NCBI RefSeq assembly: GCF_023168325.1
Contig: NZ_AP025688.1
Location: forward strand, 1,984,001-2,048,000
DNA from: Tsukamurella sp. PLM1
Lineage (GTDB): Bacteria > Actinomycetota > Actinomycetes > Mycobacteriales > Mycobacteriaceae
Length of the DNA: 64,000 bases
Reading direction: 5' to 3'
Below, piece after piece: positions 1 through 10,763 of the stretch. Position numbers and translations under genes: made by a program. The notes under the pieces were generated by a model. It did not search any database and had not been told where the DNA came from. It saw only the letters and a list, made by a program, of their open reading frames with translations. Numbering within the stretch: position 1 is the stretch's first letter; each line of letters begins with the position of its first letter.

Positions 1-77
1 GCGACATCCTCGACTCACGACTGCCCCATGCCACCGTGCAGCGGATCGAAGACGCCATGAACGGGCGCCTTCCCTGA
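1..77 (+). CDS. C-terminal fragment of an unidentified protein
   Basis: The frame starting at base 3 is open from the window edge to a TGA at 75-77 and encodes about 24 residues ending in EDAMNGRLP. Only the tail is visible, so no family can be named. The next gene on this strand follows after about 70 bases with its own promoter-like element, so the two may be separate units. This could be a chance open stretch; the charged, helical-looking residues are the only support. Confidence 0.4.
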   Translation, partial: DILDSRLPHATVQRIEDAMNGRLP

Positions 78-146
78 GCGATTCCCTTGCATCCACGGTG
101 AGCGCAAGGGGTCACAGACGAAATCGCGCGGCCTACCGTCGAATCC

Positions 147-1237
147 GTGACCGCGCCTACCACACGCCCTGTCCTCGGGATCGCCCTGGAGCCGTTCGGC
201 TGGCATCCCGCAGCGTTCGCGGAGGTCGGTGCGGACCCACTGGAGGCCACCTCCGCGGAGCACTGGGTTGGGCTGGCCCGCTCCGCGAGGCGGCCGCCGC
301 CGACTTCGTGACCTTCGAGGACTCGTTCACCCTCACCGCCCGCGACCGCCTCAGCGGTCGCTTCGACGCCGTGCTGCTCGCGGCGCGGGTGGCACCGTCG
401 GTCCCGCGGATCGGCCTGGTGGCCACCGTGACTGCCACCCACACCGAGCCCTTCCACGCCTCCAAGGCGATCGCGACGCTCGACTACGTGAGCGGGGGCC
501 GCGCGGGGTGCTCCCGGCCACCACGGGGGCCGCGGGGACGCCGCGCTCTTCGGCCGGAAGGCGCCGCAGGACGAGCGCAGCCGCGCCGCAGAGGCGCGCG
601 AGTACATCGCCGTACTGCGCGACCTGTGGGACAGCTGGGAGGACGACGCGATCGTCAAGGACGCCGAGACCGGGCGGTTCATCGACCGGGACCGCCTGCA
701 CTACATAGACTTCCGGGGAGAGAACTTCGCGGTGAAGGGGCCGTCGATCACGCCCCGGCCCCGCAGGGGCGGCCGCCGGTGATCGTCCGCGTCACCGACG
801 CCGCTGCGGAGTCCGTCGCCGCCGACGCGGACGTCGCGATCGTTCCCGCCGCGCCCGACGCGGAGCTCGCAGACACCGCGCGACGTCTCCGCGCCGCCGG
901 CGTCTCGCTTCTCCTCGTCGACGTCACCGTCCACCTCGCCGACTCCGCGCGGACCGCGCAGCGCCGTATCGAGAAGCTGGATCGCCGCGAACCCGCGGAC
1001 GACGACACGCTCGTCTTCGCCGGGACGGGGGAGTCGCTGGCGCGCACCGTCTCCGGGTGGCAGTCCCTCGGCTTCGACGGTGCGCGGCTCCGTCCCGGCG
1101 TCAACGCCGTCGACCTGCCCAGGATCCGCGCGGCCTTCACGCCTCTGCTGCCCGGCGCGCCTCGGGCAGGAACGCTCCGCGAGGTCCTCGGCCTCGCACC
1201 AGCGGTCAACCGTTTCGTCGCCGTGAGGGGGGCCTGA
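147..1237 (+). CDS. LLM-class flavin-dependent oxidoreductase (frame-broken)
   Basis: A bacterial-luciferase-like (LLM) TIM-barrel monooxygenase. The family uses reduced FMN or F420 to oxidise small organic or organosulfur compounds. Reading starts at GTG 147, seven bases after TACCGT. The family pattern appears in pieces: DFVTFEDSFTLT, then LVATVTATHTEPFHASKAIATLDYVSGGRAG, of which the tail DYVSGGRAG is most typical, then EAREYIAVLRDLWDSW and HYIDFRGENFAVKGP. The pieces lie in different frames, with breaks near 280, 512, 536 and 768. Restoring one G or C in GG, GGGG or CCCC at three of these sites gives a continuous protein. The stop TGA overlaps the ATG of the next LLM gene. Substrate is unknown. 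Confidence 0.7.
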
Positions 1238-2262
1238 TGACCGGGCTGAACGTCCTGGACCTCGCGCCGATCCCCGCGGGCGGCACCGTCGGCGATGCGC
1301 TGCGCAACACTCTGGATCTGGCGCGCCGCGCCGAGGACTGGGGCTACGGGCGGTACTGGGTGGCCGAGCACCACTTCGCCCACGTCGCCAGCGCGGCCCC
1401 GGTCGTGTTGATCGGTGAGATCCTGGCGGCCACCCACCGCATCCGGGTGGGCTCCGCCGCCGTACTCATCGGTTTCACCACCGCACCCGCCGTCGCCGAC
1501 GCGTTCGGCGTGCTCGCGGCGCTCCATCCCGGACGGGTGGACATCGGCCTCGGCCGGACGGGCCAGCGCCTGCGGACGCCCCCGCCGGGAGCGCCCGCGC
1601 CGAACCCCGCGATCGTCGCCGGCTACGAGCAGCTCTACCACCCGAAGGCGGAACCGCCGAGCTACTCGCGACAGGTCGAGGACGTTCTGGCGTTGGTGGG
1701 CGGCACGTATCGCGCCGGAGGCCGTTCGCTGCGTTCCCCGGTCGCCGAGGCGGCGCAGAACGCGCCTGTGTGGATCTTCGGCAGTAGCGCGGGGAAAGCG
1801 CGCGGCTCGCCGGCGCCCGCGGCCTGCCCTTCGTCGCGAACTACCACGTCAGCCCCTCCACCACCGTGGAGGCAGCGCAGGCGTACCGGGACGCGTTCGT
1901 GCCGTCGGAGCGGTTGGCACGGCCGCACCTCGTGGTGAGCGCGGACGTCGTCGTCGCCGAGACCGATGCGGCCGCCGTGGATCTAGCGGCCGGTTTCCGC
2001 CTGGGTGCACTCGATCCGGTTCGGGACGGGGGCGGCACCGTATCCGCGCGACAGCGCGGGGCTGACAGCGCCGGACCGGGCCGCGGTCGCGGACCGCACC
2101 GAGACGCAGTTCGTCGGCGGGCCCGGCCGCGTCGCGGACGGGTTGCGCGCGCTCGTCGAGCGCACCGGGGCCGACGAGCTGGTGATCACGTCGGTGACGC
2201 ACGATCACGCCGCGCGACTGCGCAGCCACGAACTGCTCGCCAAGGAATGGGGACTGTTGTGA
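1237..2262 (+). CDS. LLM-class flavin-dependent oxidoreductase (frame-broken)
   Basis: A second luciferase-like monooxygenase, translationally coupled to the previous gene (ATG 1237 inside TGATG). Family marks include WGYGRYWVAEHH near residue 35, APVVLIGEILAATHRIRVGSAAV, and HPGRVDIGLGRT. Breaks occur near 1794, where the expected GGGGG is GGGG, and near 2010. After repair the protein has about 340 residues, normal for the YtmO-like MsnO8 type. The C-terminal part (TQFVGGPGRVADGLRALVERTGADELVITSVTHD) is typical; in short form, the end reads ADELVITSVTHD. It is probably co-transcribed with its LLM neighbours. Substrate is unknown; organosulfur is an inference from context. Confidence 0.75.
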
Positions 2263-2296
2263 CGACACGGTATTCGGACGTGCCAGTTCGGGAGGG

Positions 2297-3597
2297 GTGC
2301 AGCGCAAGTCGATCCATCTCGCGGCGCATTTCCCGGGCGTCAATCACAACACCGTGTGGTCGGACCCCGCGGCGCGCAGTCAGGTGGAGTTCGACTCCTT
2401 CGTCCACCTCGCCCGCGCCGCCGAGCGCGCGAAGTTCGACTTCTTCTTCCTCGCAGAGGGGCTGCGGCTGCGCGAGCACCTCGGTCGCATCCACGACCTC
2501 GACGTCGTCGGCCGTCCGGACACGTTCACCGTGCTCGCGGCGCTGGCCGCCGTCACCGAGCGCATCGGTCTCGCCGGCACCATCAACACGACCTTCAACG
2601 AGCCCTTCGACGTGGCCAGGCAATTCGCGACCCTCGACCACCTGAGCGGCGGCCGCGCCGCGTGGAACATGGTGACGAGCTCGACGCCTTCACGGGCGAG
2701 AACTTCCGCCGCGGCGGGTACCTCGCCCACGCCGACAGGTACCGCCGCGCCGACGAGTTCGTCACCGTCGCGCGCAGATTCTGGGACGGCTGGAGCAGCG
2801 GCGAGATCGTGCACCACGGCGCGCAGTTCGACGTGCGTGGCGCGGCTCCGCTCCCGCCCGCGCCCCAGGGGCACCCGGTGCTGCTGCAGGCGGGCGACTC
2901 CGGCGAGGGGCGCGACTTCGCGGCGGCGCAGGCGGACGCGATCTTCACCCGGCACGGCTCGCTCGAGAGCGGCCGAGCGTTCTACGCCGACGTCAAGCGC
3001 CGCGCCGCCGACCGCGGGCGCAACCCGGACCACCTCAAGGTCTTCCCCGGCGCCGCCGCCGTCGTCGGCGACACGACCGCCGAGGCGCAGGAGAAGGCCC
3101 GCGACATCCGGCGCCGGCAGGTGAGCCCGCAGACCGCGCTGAACTTCCTCGAGCAGGTGTGGGGCCGGGAGCTGCAGTCCTTCGACCCCGACGGTCCGCT
3201 GCCCGACGTCGAGCCGGTCTTCGACGCCCCGGCCGTCCAGGGCCGGGTGCTGCACGCGGATCCGCGGGAGATCGTCGCGACGTACCGTGAGCGCGCCGAG
3301 GCCGGCGGACTCTCCATCCGCGAGCTCGTGATCGAGCTCAACACGCGGCCGCAGTTCGTGGGCACCCCGCAGGCCGTGGCCGACGAGATCGACACCTTCG
3401 TCCAGGCCGACGCCGCCGACGGCTTCATCCTGGTACCGCACCTCACCCCGACCGGGCTCGACGAGTTCATCGACCGGGTGGTGCCGCTGCTGCAGGAGCG
3501 GGGCGCGTTCCGCGCCGAGTACGAGGGAGCGACGCTCCGCGAGCACCTCGCGCTGCCGCGGCCCGACGGTGCCGCCCCCGCCCGGCGAGTGGGTTAG
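2297..3597 (+). CDS. NtaA/SnaA/DszA-type flavin monooxygenase (frame-broken)
   Basis: A roughly 433-residue LLM monooxygenase of the nitrilotriacetate/DszA/YtnJ branch, which acts with a separate flavin reductase. The N-terminus VQRKSIHLAAHFPGVNHN, the motif FDFFFLAEGLRLREH and GRAAWNMVTS are characteristic. One frameshift near 2684 separates this start from the continuation DAFTGENFRRGGY. I chose GTG 2297 because GGGAGGGG lies just before it. An alternative start at GTG 2259, overlapping the previous gene, would need another base restored near 2292. The C-terminus PHLTPTGLDEFIDRVVPLLQ is intact. In Bacillus, YtnJ of this branch takes part in S-alkyl-cysteine use. Confidence 0.8.
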
Positions 3598-3652
3598 CGA
3601 ATAGTCACCGGAATCGGTGGCGGCCGCAGGTCGGAGGAACTACCGTGCGGCC

Positions 3653-5277
3653 ATGAGCCTCGGTATGCGTCCCGACCTGTCCGGCGTCGACCCTCTGGTG
3701 GTCAACCTCACCCACCGGGTGTGCATCGGCGATCTGCCCACCCGCGGGGCCCGCTCCTTCGGCGACCGGATCGCGCTCGTCGACGGCGCGGAGAGCGTGT
3801 CGTACCGCGAGCTCGAGTCCCGCGCGAACGCCCTGGCCCGCGGCCTGCGGGCGCGGGGTACCAGCGCGGCGACGCGATCGCGCTGCAGATGCAGAACCGC
3901 TGGGAGTTCGTGGTCTCGCTGTTCGCGTGCGCGAAGCTCGGCGTGGTGGCCATGCCGCTGAACCTGCTGCTCGCGCCGGGTGACGTGGCCTACCAGCTCG
4001 CCGACAGCGGCGTCCGCGCCGTCATCAGCGAGGACGTCTTCGCCCCGGCCCTCGCCGCAGCGCTCGACGCAGCCGACCACCGGGTCGAGGCCGTGCACCT
4101 CGTGGCCAACGGCGGCGGGGTACTGCCCGCGGAGGTGGGCGGCGTACCGTCGGGCCCGCTGGCGGACCTGTTCGATCCGGATGACTCCGTTGTCGAGACG
4201 ATCGTCGAGGACCGCGACGTGCTGCACTGCCTGTACACCTCCGGTACCACCGCGCGCCCGAAGGGCGTGGTCACCAGCCATGTGGCGGTGCACATCTCGG
4301 CGCTGTCCTCTGCGGTGGGCCTTGGTCTGCGCCCGGACACCGTGCCCGTGGTCCAGCCGATCGCGCTGCCGCTCTTCCACGTCACCGCGCTCGACGCGCT
4401 GATGATGCCGACACTCATCACCGGCGGAACTGCGGTGCTGCTGCGGGGATTCGACCCCGAGAAGCTGGCGCGGGCCTTCGTCGACCACCGCGTCACGCAC
4501 ATCACCCTGCTGCCGATGATGTGGGCCGCCCTGCTGGCCCGGCCCGAACTGAACGACGAGAACACCTCGTTCCTCGTCGCGGGCATGTACGCGATGGCGC
4601 CGATGCCGGCCGAACTCCTCGCGGCGCTGCGCGCCCGGTTCGCCTCCGCCGCGATCATTCTCGGCTCCGGCCAGACCGAGACGACGCCGGCTTCGGAGCT
4701 CCAGTGGGCCGGTCACCAGGGCGTCAAGGACGACTCGTGGGGCCCCGCCACCGTCTCCACCGACGTCGCGGTCATGGGCGAGGGCGGTGCCCTCCTCCCG
4801 CCCGGCGAGGTCGGCGAGATCGTGTACCGCTCGCCGCAACTCATGGAGGGCTACTGGAACAACCCCGCCGCCAACGCGGAGGCCTTCGCGCACGGCTGGT
4901 TCCACGGTGGCGACATCGGCTACCTCGACGACGAGGGTGTCGTCTACTTCACCGACCGCGCCAAGGACATCATCAAGTCGGGCGGCGAGAACGTCTCCTC
5001 GGTGGAGGTCGAACGCGTCCTGCTCGGCCACGACGCCGTCGCCGAGGTCGCCGTCGTCGGTACGCCGCACGAGCACTGGGGCGAGGCGGTCACCGCCTTC
5101 GTCGTGACCGCACCGTCGGGTGAGGCCGACGGTGACGCGCTGCTCGAGTACGCACGCCAGAACCTCGCGGGTTTCAAGGCGCCCAAGGAGATCGTGTTCG
5201 TCGACGCCCTGCCCAAGACCGCGACCGGCAAGATCCAGAAGAACCTGGTCCGCACGCTGCGCGCGACCCACACTTAG
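3653..5277 (+). CDS. Long-chain acyl-CoA ligase (AMP-forming; one frameshift)
   Basis: An adenylate-forming ligase that activates a carboxylic acid as acyl-AMP and then acyl-CoA. Motifs are the P-loop LYTSGTTARPKGV, the ATP-site region GSGQTETTPAS, the hinge-region FTDRAKDIIKSGGENVSSVE and the catalytic lysine in PKTATGKIQKN. Length after repair is about 541 residues, as expected. Near 3857 the sequence has GGGG where GGGGG would keep RARGYQRGDAIALQ in frame. ATG 3653 follows TACCGT by six bases, suggesting a leaderless transcript. The 3' end overlaps the convergent LLM gene by four bases. Substrate is unknown. Confidence 0.85.
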
Positions 5278-6263
5278 AGCAGACCGCGTGCGTCGGTGAG
5301 GATCTGCTCGTATTCCCGGACGTCGAACTCGTACGGCAGTTCCAGACGCAGCTCGGTGACGGGGCCGGATTCCGGGGAGAACGCGGGGTCGGCGGCGAGG
5401 CGTTCCGCGATCTCGGCGATCGGTCCCACGAGATCCTCCGCGAACAGAGTGCGCTTGTCGCCGTGCGCCTTCCGGGTGCGGTCGTACCGGGAGCGCGCGT
5501 ACTCGCGGTAGCGCGCAGCGGTGGTGCGGTCGGCGCTGTCGGTCGGCACGATCACTCGGCCCACGGCCACACGCTTACCCGCCCCGCCCGCGGCACGGAA
5601 CGCGTCGATCAGCGCCGCCTGGACCGTGCCGAAATCGTCGGAGTCGGTCCCGGCCGCCGAGACTATGTTGCCGGTGAGCAGGTGCAGGCCGGCCTCGCCG
5701 GTCCACCGCGACGAGCCCAGTGACGTTCCCCCGTACCAACAGCGGTCGGCGAGGCCCGGCGCGTGCGGCTGCAGGCGCGGGCGCTGCACGTTACCCGGGG
5801 ATTCGATCCGCGCGTCCTCGTCGCCGAGGTACGCGCCGCGCAGGTGCTCGACGGTGCGCGCCACCCGCGCGTGACCGAATTCGTACGTCCGCCAGTCACC
5901 GTCGAAGACCGCGTCGGCGAGCAGATCCGCGTGCGGCATCCCGGTGGAGAAGCCCGGCTGCAGCCTGCCATGGGACAGGGCGTCCGCGAGCGACAGGTCC
6001 TCCGCCAGCCGGAAGGGGGTCTCGTAGCCGATCGGGATGACCGCGGTGCCCAGTTCGATCGTGGACGTGCGCTGCGACGCCGCTCCGAGGAAGACGGCGG
6101 CGGAGGAGATCCCGTGCTCCAGGTGGCGTTGGCGCACCCACGCGCCCCGGTAGCCCAGGCGTTCGCCGAACTCGATGAGCCGCAGTGTGTCCTCCAGGCC
6201 GGCGGCGGGATCGTCGTCGGGGTAGTTGCCCGGCGTGAGGAAGGCGAGCGACTCGATCGCCAC
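5274..6263 (-). CDS. LLM-class flavin-dependent oxidoreductase
   Basis: An intact 329-residue luciferase-like monooxygenase. Visible marks are RLGYRGAWVRQRHLEHGISS near residue 36, TSTIELGTAVIPIGYETPFR, and DALSHGRLQPGFSTGMP. The start is GTG, four bases after the stop of the substrate-binding protein gene, so it is the last gene of the transporter operon (permease, ATPase, binding protein, monooxygenase). That placement suggests it processes the imported compound. The specific substrate cannot be read from the sequence. Confidence 0.85.
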   Translation of the reverse strand: MAIESLAFLTPGNYPDDDPAAGLEDTLRLIEFGERLGYRGAWVRQRHLEHGISSAAVFLGAASQRTSTIELGTAVIPIGYETPFRLAEDLSLADALSHGRLQPGFSTGMPHADLLADAVFDGDWRTYEFGHARVARTVEHLRGAYLGDEDARIESPGNVQRPRLQPHAPGLADRCWYGGTSLGSSRWTGEAGLHLLTGNIVSAAGTDSDDFGTVQAALIDAFRAAGGAGKRVAVGRVIVPTDSADRTTAARYREYARSRYDRTRKAHGDKRTLFAEDLVGPIAEIAERLAADPAFSPESGPVTELRLELPYEFDVREYEQILTDARGLL

Positions 6264-6266
6264 GGG

Positions 6267-7183
6267 TCAGAACCCAGCGGCCGGGTTGACGTCGGACTTC
6301 GGTAGAGCCGACTGCGGGACCTTCCACTTCTCGAACAGCTTCTGGTACTCGCCTCGTTCGATCAGAGTGTTGATCGCCCGGCTGACCGCGGGCGCGAGCG
6401 GCGAGCCTTTCGCGGTGACGAAACCGACCGTCGTGGTGGAGTACTCACCGAGGAACGTGGTGCCGGGCACCTTGTCCACCAGGTAGCGCAGCGAGAGCGT
6501 GGGCCCGAAGTACGCGTCGACGCGGTTGTTCTGCAGGCTGAGGATGATCGCGCCCTGCTCGTCGAGGTACTGAACGGTGTACGCGGGCTTGCCCTTCGAC
6601 GTGCATTGGCCGACGCCCTTCTCCAGGATCTGCTGGAAGGTGGTGCCCGAACCGGTGACGACCTTCTTGCCGCACAGGTCCTCCAGCGTCTTCACACTCG
6701 TCAGGCCGGAGTTCGACGAGCCGACGAAGGACTGGCCGTCGTTGAGGTACGTCGCGAAGTCGACGACCTCGAGGCGCGGCCTGGTGACGCCGAAGTTGCC
6801 CTGGCCCACCTGGTACCGGCCGTTCTGCACGCCTGGGATGATCGTTGAGAAGGTCCCGATCTCCTGCTTCCAGGTCACGCCGAGGGCCTTGGCCACGGCG
6901 TTGCGGAGGTCCACGTCCAGGCCCACCGGATTGCCGTCGGGGACCTCCCCGGCATGCGGCAGGTTGTTGACGCCCGCCTGCCGGGTGAGCCCCAGCGTCA
7001 GCTCCTTCGTGCCGGCCGGCAGCAGGGCTTGGGCGGCCGGGTCGACGGCGACGGACGACACCACGTCCTGCGTCGGGATCGGGTAGCTCGAGCTCTGGGC
7101 CGCCGGATCGGACGAGCCGCCGCACGCCGAGAGGAGCGTGGCGGCGGCGATCAGGGGCAGGGCGAGCAGGCGCGGCTGCGCAT
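6267..7183 (-). CDS. ABC transporter substrate-binding lipoprotein, polar amino-acid type (frame-broken signal)
   Basis: A family-3 extracellular solute-binding protein that delivers a polar amino acid or similar compound to the membrane transporter. ATG 7183 follows a good ribosome site (AAGGAG). The reading frame breaks within six codons; restoring one base gives a lipoprotein signal with lipobox LLSAC. The mature part shows GLDVDLRNAVAKALGV, RYQVGQGNFGVTRPR, LCGKKVVTGSGTTFQQ and LQNNRVDAYFGP, all typical of GlnH/FliY relatives. The cognate ATPase and permease genes are directly upstream and the LLM monooxygenase gene directly downstream. Cystine or S-alkyl-cysteine import is a context-based guess. 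Confidence 0.85.
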
Positions 7184-7214
7184 GGGGTCTCCTTGAATTC
7201 GGATCTAGCGGGGA

Positions 7215-7985
7215 TCAGCGCACGGCCGCGAGGAATTCGCGGGTGCGGGGGTGCTCGGCGTCGGCGAAGATCGCGTCGGGCCGGCCGGACTCGACGATGC
7301 GGCCGTCGTCCATGAAGATCACGGTGTCGGCGACGTCGCGGGCGAAACCGATCTCGTGCGTCACCACGACGAGGGTCATACCCGACTCGGCGAGGTCGCG
7401 GATCACGGCCAGCACCTCGCCGACCAGCTCCGGGTCCAGTGCCGAGGTGGGCTCGTCGAAGAGCACCACGTCGGGTCGCATGGCCAGCGTGCGGGCGATC
7501 GCGACCCGCTGCTGCTGGCCGCCCGAGAGCTGCGACGGGTACGCCTTCTCGCGGCCCGCGAGGCCGACGCGCGCGAGGAGCTCGCGCCCGCGCTCGGCCG
7601 CCTCGCCGGGGGAGACGCCGGTCGCGAGCTGCCCCTCCGTGAGGTTCTCCAGGACCGTGAAGTGCGGGAAAAGGTTGAACTGCTGGAAGACCATCCCGAT
7701 GCGGCGGCGTTGCCGCGCCACGTCGCGGGGGTGCAGCTCGCGCAGCACGGTCGCGTCGCCGCGGTGGCCGCCCTCGCGGTAGCCGATCAGGTCGTCGTTC
7801 ACCCGGACGTAGCCGGCGTCGGGCCGCTCCAGGTGGTTGATGCAGCGGAGCAGCGTCGACTTCCCCGACCCCGAGGGGCCGAGAACGATGGCGACCTCGC
7901 CCTGCGCGACGTCCAGGTCGACGCCGCGTAACACCTCGGTGCCGCCGAAGGACTTCCGGAGCCCGCGCACCTCGATCGCGCTCAT
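7215..7985 (-). CDS. Amino-acid-type ABC transporter ATPase (GlnQ-like)
   Basis: The cytoplasmic ATP-hydrolysing subunit, 256 residues. Walker A is [18 protein letters not shown], the Q-loop is [10 protein letters not shown], the signature is [13 protein letters not shown], Walker B is [13 protein letters not shown] and the switch histidine lies in [10 protein letters not shown]. Compared with GlnQ there is an insertion of about 20 residues ([20 protein letters not shown] region) before the Q-loop, as in several actinobacterial relatives. The start ATG overlaps the stop of the permease gene. It works with the neighbouring permease and binding protein. Confidence 0.93.
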   Translation of the reverse strand: MSAIEVRGLRKSFGGTEVLRGVDLDVAQGEVAIVLGPSGSGKSTLLRCINHLERPDAGYVRVNDDLIGYREGGHRGDATVLRELHPRDVARQRRRIGMVFQQFNLFPHFTVLENLTEGQLATGVSPGEAAERGRELLARVGLAGREKAYPSQLSGGQQQRVAIARTLAMRPDVVLFDEPTSALDPELVGEVLAVIRDLAESGMTLVVVTHEIGFARDVADTVIFMDDGRIVESGRPDAIFADAEHPRTREFLAAVR

Positions 7986-8955
7986 TCGCGGTCTCCCGCG
8001 GTGCGGACGCTGCGGGGGAGCCGCGGACGCAGGCGGGCCGCGTCGGCGAGGACCTCGCGGAACGGGCGGGCGTCCCGTCGGCCCCGGTTGAACCGGCGCT
8101 CCACGAAGTACTGGCCCACGGCCAGGACGGACGTGATCACGACGTACCAAATGGTCGCCACCAACAGCAGCGGCATCACCTTGAAGTTCTGGTTGTAGAC
8201 CAGCTGCACCGAGTACAGCAGGTCGGTCACCGCGATGACGCTGACCAGCGACGTCGACTTCAGCAGCCCGATGAGCAGGTTGCCGGAGGCGGGGATGATG
8301 GCGGGCATCGCCTGCGGGAGGACGATCCGGCGGAAGATGCGTCGCGGGCTCAGGCCCAGCGACCGCGCGGCCGCCGTCTGGCCCGGGTCCACGGACACCA
8401 GCCCGCCGCGGACGATCTCCGCGGCGAACGCGGCAACGTCGATGGTCAGCGCGATGAACGCCGCGACCAGCCCGCTGATGAGGTGCGTGGTGTCGACCGT
8501 GACGAACTCGGGGCCGAACGGGATGCCCAGCGACAGTCGTGGATACAGCGACGCGAGCTGGAACCAGAAGAGCAGCAGCACCAGAGGCGGGACCGACCGC
8601 ACCAGCCAGACGAACACGAACGACACCGTTCGGAGCACCGGCCCGCCCCACAGCCGCATCGCCGCCAGGCCGATCCCCAGGACGAAACCCGCCCCGAAGG
8701 TGACGGCCGTGAGCCAGAGGGTGAGCCAGAGGCCCTTGAGCACGGCGGCCTGCGTGAAGTAGTGCGCCACGGTTGGCCATTCGAACCGTTCATTGGTGAT
8801 GAGCGTGTGCACGACCATCGCGCCCAGCACGGCGACCACCGCCACGCTCACCCACCGTCCGGGTCGTCGCCGCGGGATCAGTCGGACACCACCGTCGGGC
8901 GTTCCCGTCCGGGTCGTGTCGGCCCGCGCGGGGCGGAGAGGATCGTCGTCGCCAT
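7982..8955 (-). CDS. Amino-acid-type ABC transporter permease (one frameshift)
   Basis: A membrane subunit of the HisM/GlnP type with about five hydrophobic helices. The EAA-like loop reads [22 protein letters not shown] place the start at ATG 8955, eight bases after TACCGT on this strand, although the frame breaks near 8938. The sequence has CCCC where CCCCC would join MATTILSA to the transporter frame. Without the repair no good start is visible in frame. First gene of the transporter operon; overlaps the ATPase start by four bases. Confidence 0.85.
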
Positions 8956-8997
8956 GATGACCGACGGTAAGCCGTTGGGGTGCAGGCGGACAGGGTT

Positions 8998-9672
8998 TCA
9001 ATCGGGGTGACCGGATGCCGCCACGCCGGTCTCGAACGCGTAGCGGACGGCGTGCGCGCGATCGCGCAGATGGGCCTTCGCGAACAGGTTGTTGATGTGC
9101 GTCTTCACCGTCGACTCGCTGACGAACAGCCGCGCCGCGATGTCCCGGTTGGTGAGCCCGTCGGCGATGAGCCGCAGGACCTCCGTCTCGCGGGGCGTGA
9201 GGTCCGTGGGCGGAACCACGGGCGGATTCGACGGTGCGCGGTCGCCTCCGCCCGTCGCCGACGCCAGCAGCCGTTGCTGGACCGCCGGATCCAGGACGGA
9301 CTGCCCGGCGGCGGCCGCCATGATCGCCGCCGCGATCTCGGTGCGGCCGGCGTTCTTGGTGAGGTAGCCCCGCGCCCCGGCCTGCAGCCCGCGCAGGATC
9401 GAGTCCTCGTCGTCGTACGTGGTGAGGAGGACGACGGCGGTCTCCGGGAGCTCCGACAGGACGCGCTCGGTGGCGGCGGCACCGTCGAGGTTCGGCATCC
9501 GTAGGTCGGTCAGCAGGACGTGCGGGCGCTGCTCCCGGACGAGCGTGACGGCCTCGGCACCGTCGGCGGCGGCGCCCACGACCGCGATGCCCGGCGCGAG
9601 GTCGAGCATCGCGGCGAGTGCCTCGCGGATCGTCGCCTGGTCGTCGGCGACGACCACTCGGACGTCGTTCAC
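8998..9672 (-). CDS. NarL/LuxR-family response regulator
   Basis: A 224-residue response regulator: an N-terminal receiver with acidic pocket VVVADDQ, the phospho-accepting aspartate in LLTDLRMP and the conserved lysine in YLTKNAG, then a C-terminal LuxR helix-turn-helix (LTPRETEVLRLIADGLTN, VSESTVKTHINNLF). It starts at GTG 9672, immediately after the histidine kinase stop, so the pair forms a two-component system. Target genes are unknown. The ABC transporter operon lies just downstream on the same strand and is a candidate, but nothing proves that link. Confidence 0.93.
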   Translation of the reverse strand: MNDVRVVVADDQATIREALAAMLDLAPGIAVVGAAADGAEAVTLVREQRPHVLLTDLRMPNLDGAAATERVLSELPETAVVLLTTYDDEDSILRGLQAGARGYLTKNAGRTEIAAAIMAAAAGQSVLDPAVQQRLLASATGGGDRAPSNPPVVPPTDLTPRETEVLRLIADGLTNRDIAARLFVSESTVKTHINNLFAKAHLRDRAHAVRYAFETGVAASGHPD

Positions 9673-10739
9673 TCACGGCTCCTTCGTCGGGATGTGCAGG
9701 CGCACGGTCCATCCTCCATCGCCGGCCGGGCCGGCGTGCAGCGTGCCGCCCACTTCGGCGGCGCGCTCCCGCATGCCTAGCAGCCCCATGCCGGATCCGC
9801 GGGCTGCCTGGGCGGTCCCGGGTGCGTTGGTCACAATGAGTTCGGCACCGTCGGGCAGCGATGCCAGACGGGCCGCCACCGGCGCGCCCGCGGCGTACCG
9901 TCGGGCGTTGGTGAACGCCTCCTGCGCGACGCGCAGCACCGCCCGGGCGGCCGCGGCGTCCAGCTCGACCGGCGCGGCCGTCACCGTCTCGTGCGTTCCC
10001 TCGGCGAGCGCCTCCAGGGCGGTGGGCAGGTCGACGGTGTCCCCCGGAGCGTGTGGACCGCGTCGCGGGCCCCGACCACCCCGTCCGCGAGGGCGCCGCG
10101 GGCGCGCTGCACGGCCCGACGGGCGTCGTCGGTGCGGCCGGCCTCGAGGAGTGCGTCGGCGAGCTCGAGCTGCATGCCCGCGCCGGAGAGGGTGTGGGCG
10201 AGCACGTCGTGCAGGTCGCGGGCGATGCGGGCGCGCTCGGCGAGGGCGCTGCCGCGCGCCTCGGAGTCCGCGGTGAGCCTGGTCTGCTCCACGAGTTGTT
10301 CGAGCGCCCGGGTGCGTTCGAGGCGCGTGCGCCGGGCGATCCCGGCCCAGACCGCGACGAAGATCGTGCCACCGATCCAGAAGTCGGTCGAGTGCTGCAC
10401 CGCGAGGCCGAGCGCGACGGTGCCACCGAGCAGCGCCGCGAGCGATACGGACACGCGCTGGGGGAAACGGACTCCGAAGTAGACGGCCGAGACGTACAGG
10501 ACCGTGCCCGTGCCGGGGTTGGTCTGCAGCGCGAACAGGCCGCCGGCGATCACGACGCCCGTGGCCTCGACGCCGATCCACGCCGGTTCGGGCAGCCGTC
10601 GCGCCGGAATCGTGCGCGCCGCGACGACGAGGCAGGTGAGCGCGTACAGGATCGCCAGCCAGGGGGTGTTCCGGTCCCAGTGCAGTGACGCCGCGCCGAC
10701 CACCAACCCCAGGACCGACGCCCAGAACCCGAAGCGCAT
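9673..10739 (-). CDS. NarL-type sensor histidine kinase (one frameshift)
   Basis: A membrane sensor kinase with several N-terminal hydrophobic helices, a HisKA_3 dimerisation segment with the phospho-histidine in ARIARDLHDVLAHTLSG, and a C-terminal HATPase domain (RVAQEAFTNARRYA; GSGMGLLGMRERAAEVGG). The frame breaks near 10048 where the complement has GGGGG; six Gs would give LRGDTVDLPTALEAL in one frame. The kinase is about 355 residues after repair. ATG 10739 is only 24 bases from the divergent membrane-protein gene. Signal sensed is unknown. Confidence 0.88.
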
Positions 10740-10763
10740 GCGGTCACCGTCGAACACCTGGCA

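Noticed and set aside
7982..10426. An 814-codon minus-strand frame covering the permease and the two-component genes
   Set aside because: Only its C-terminal 300 codons match a protein family (the permease); the rest is the response regulator and kinase read in a wrong frame.
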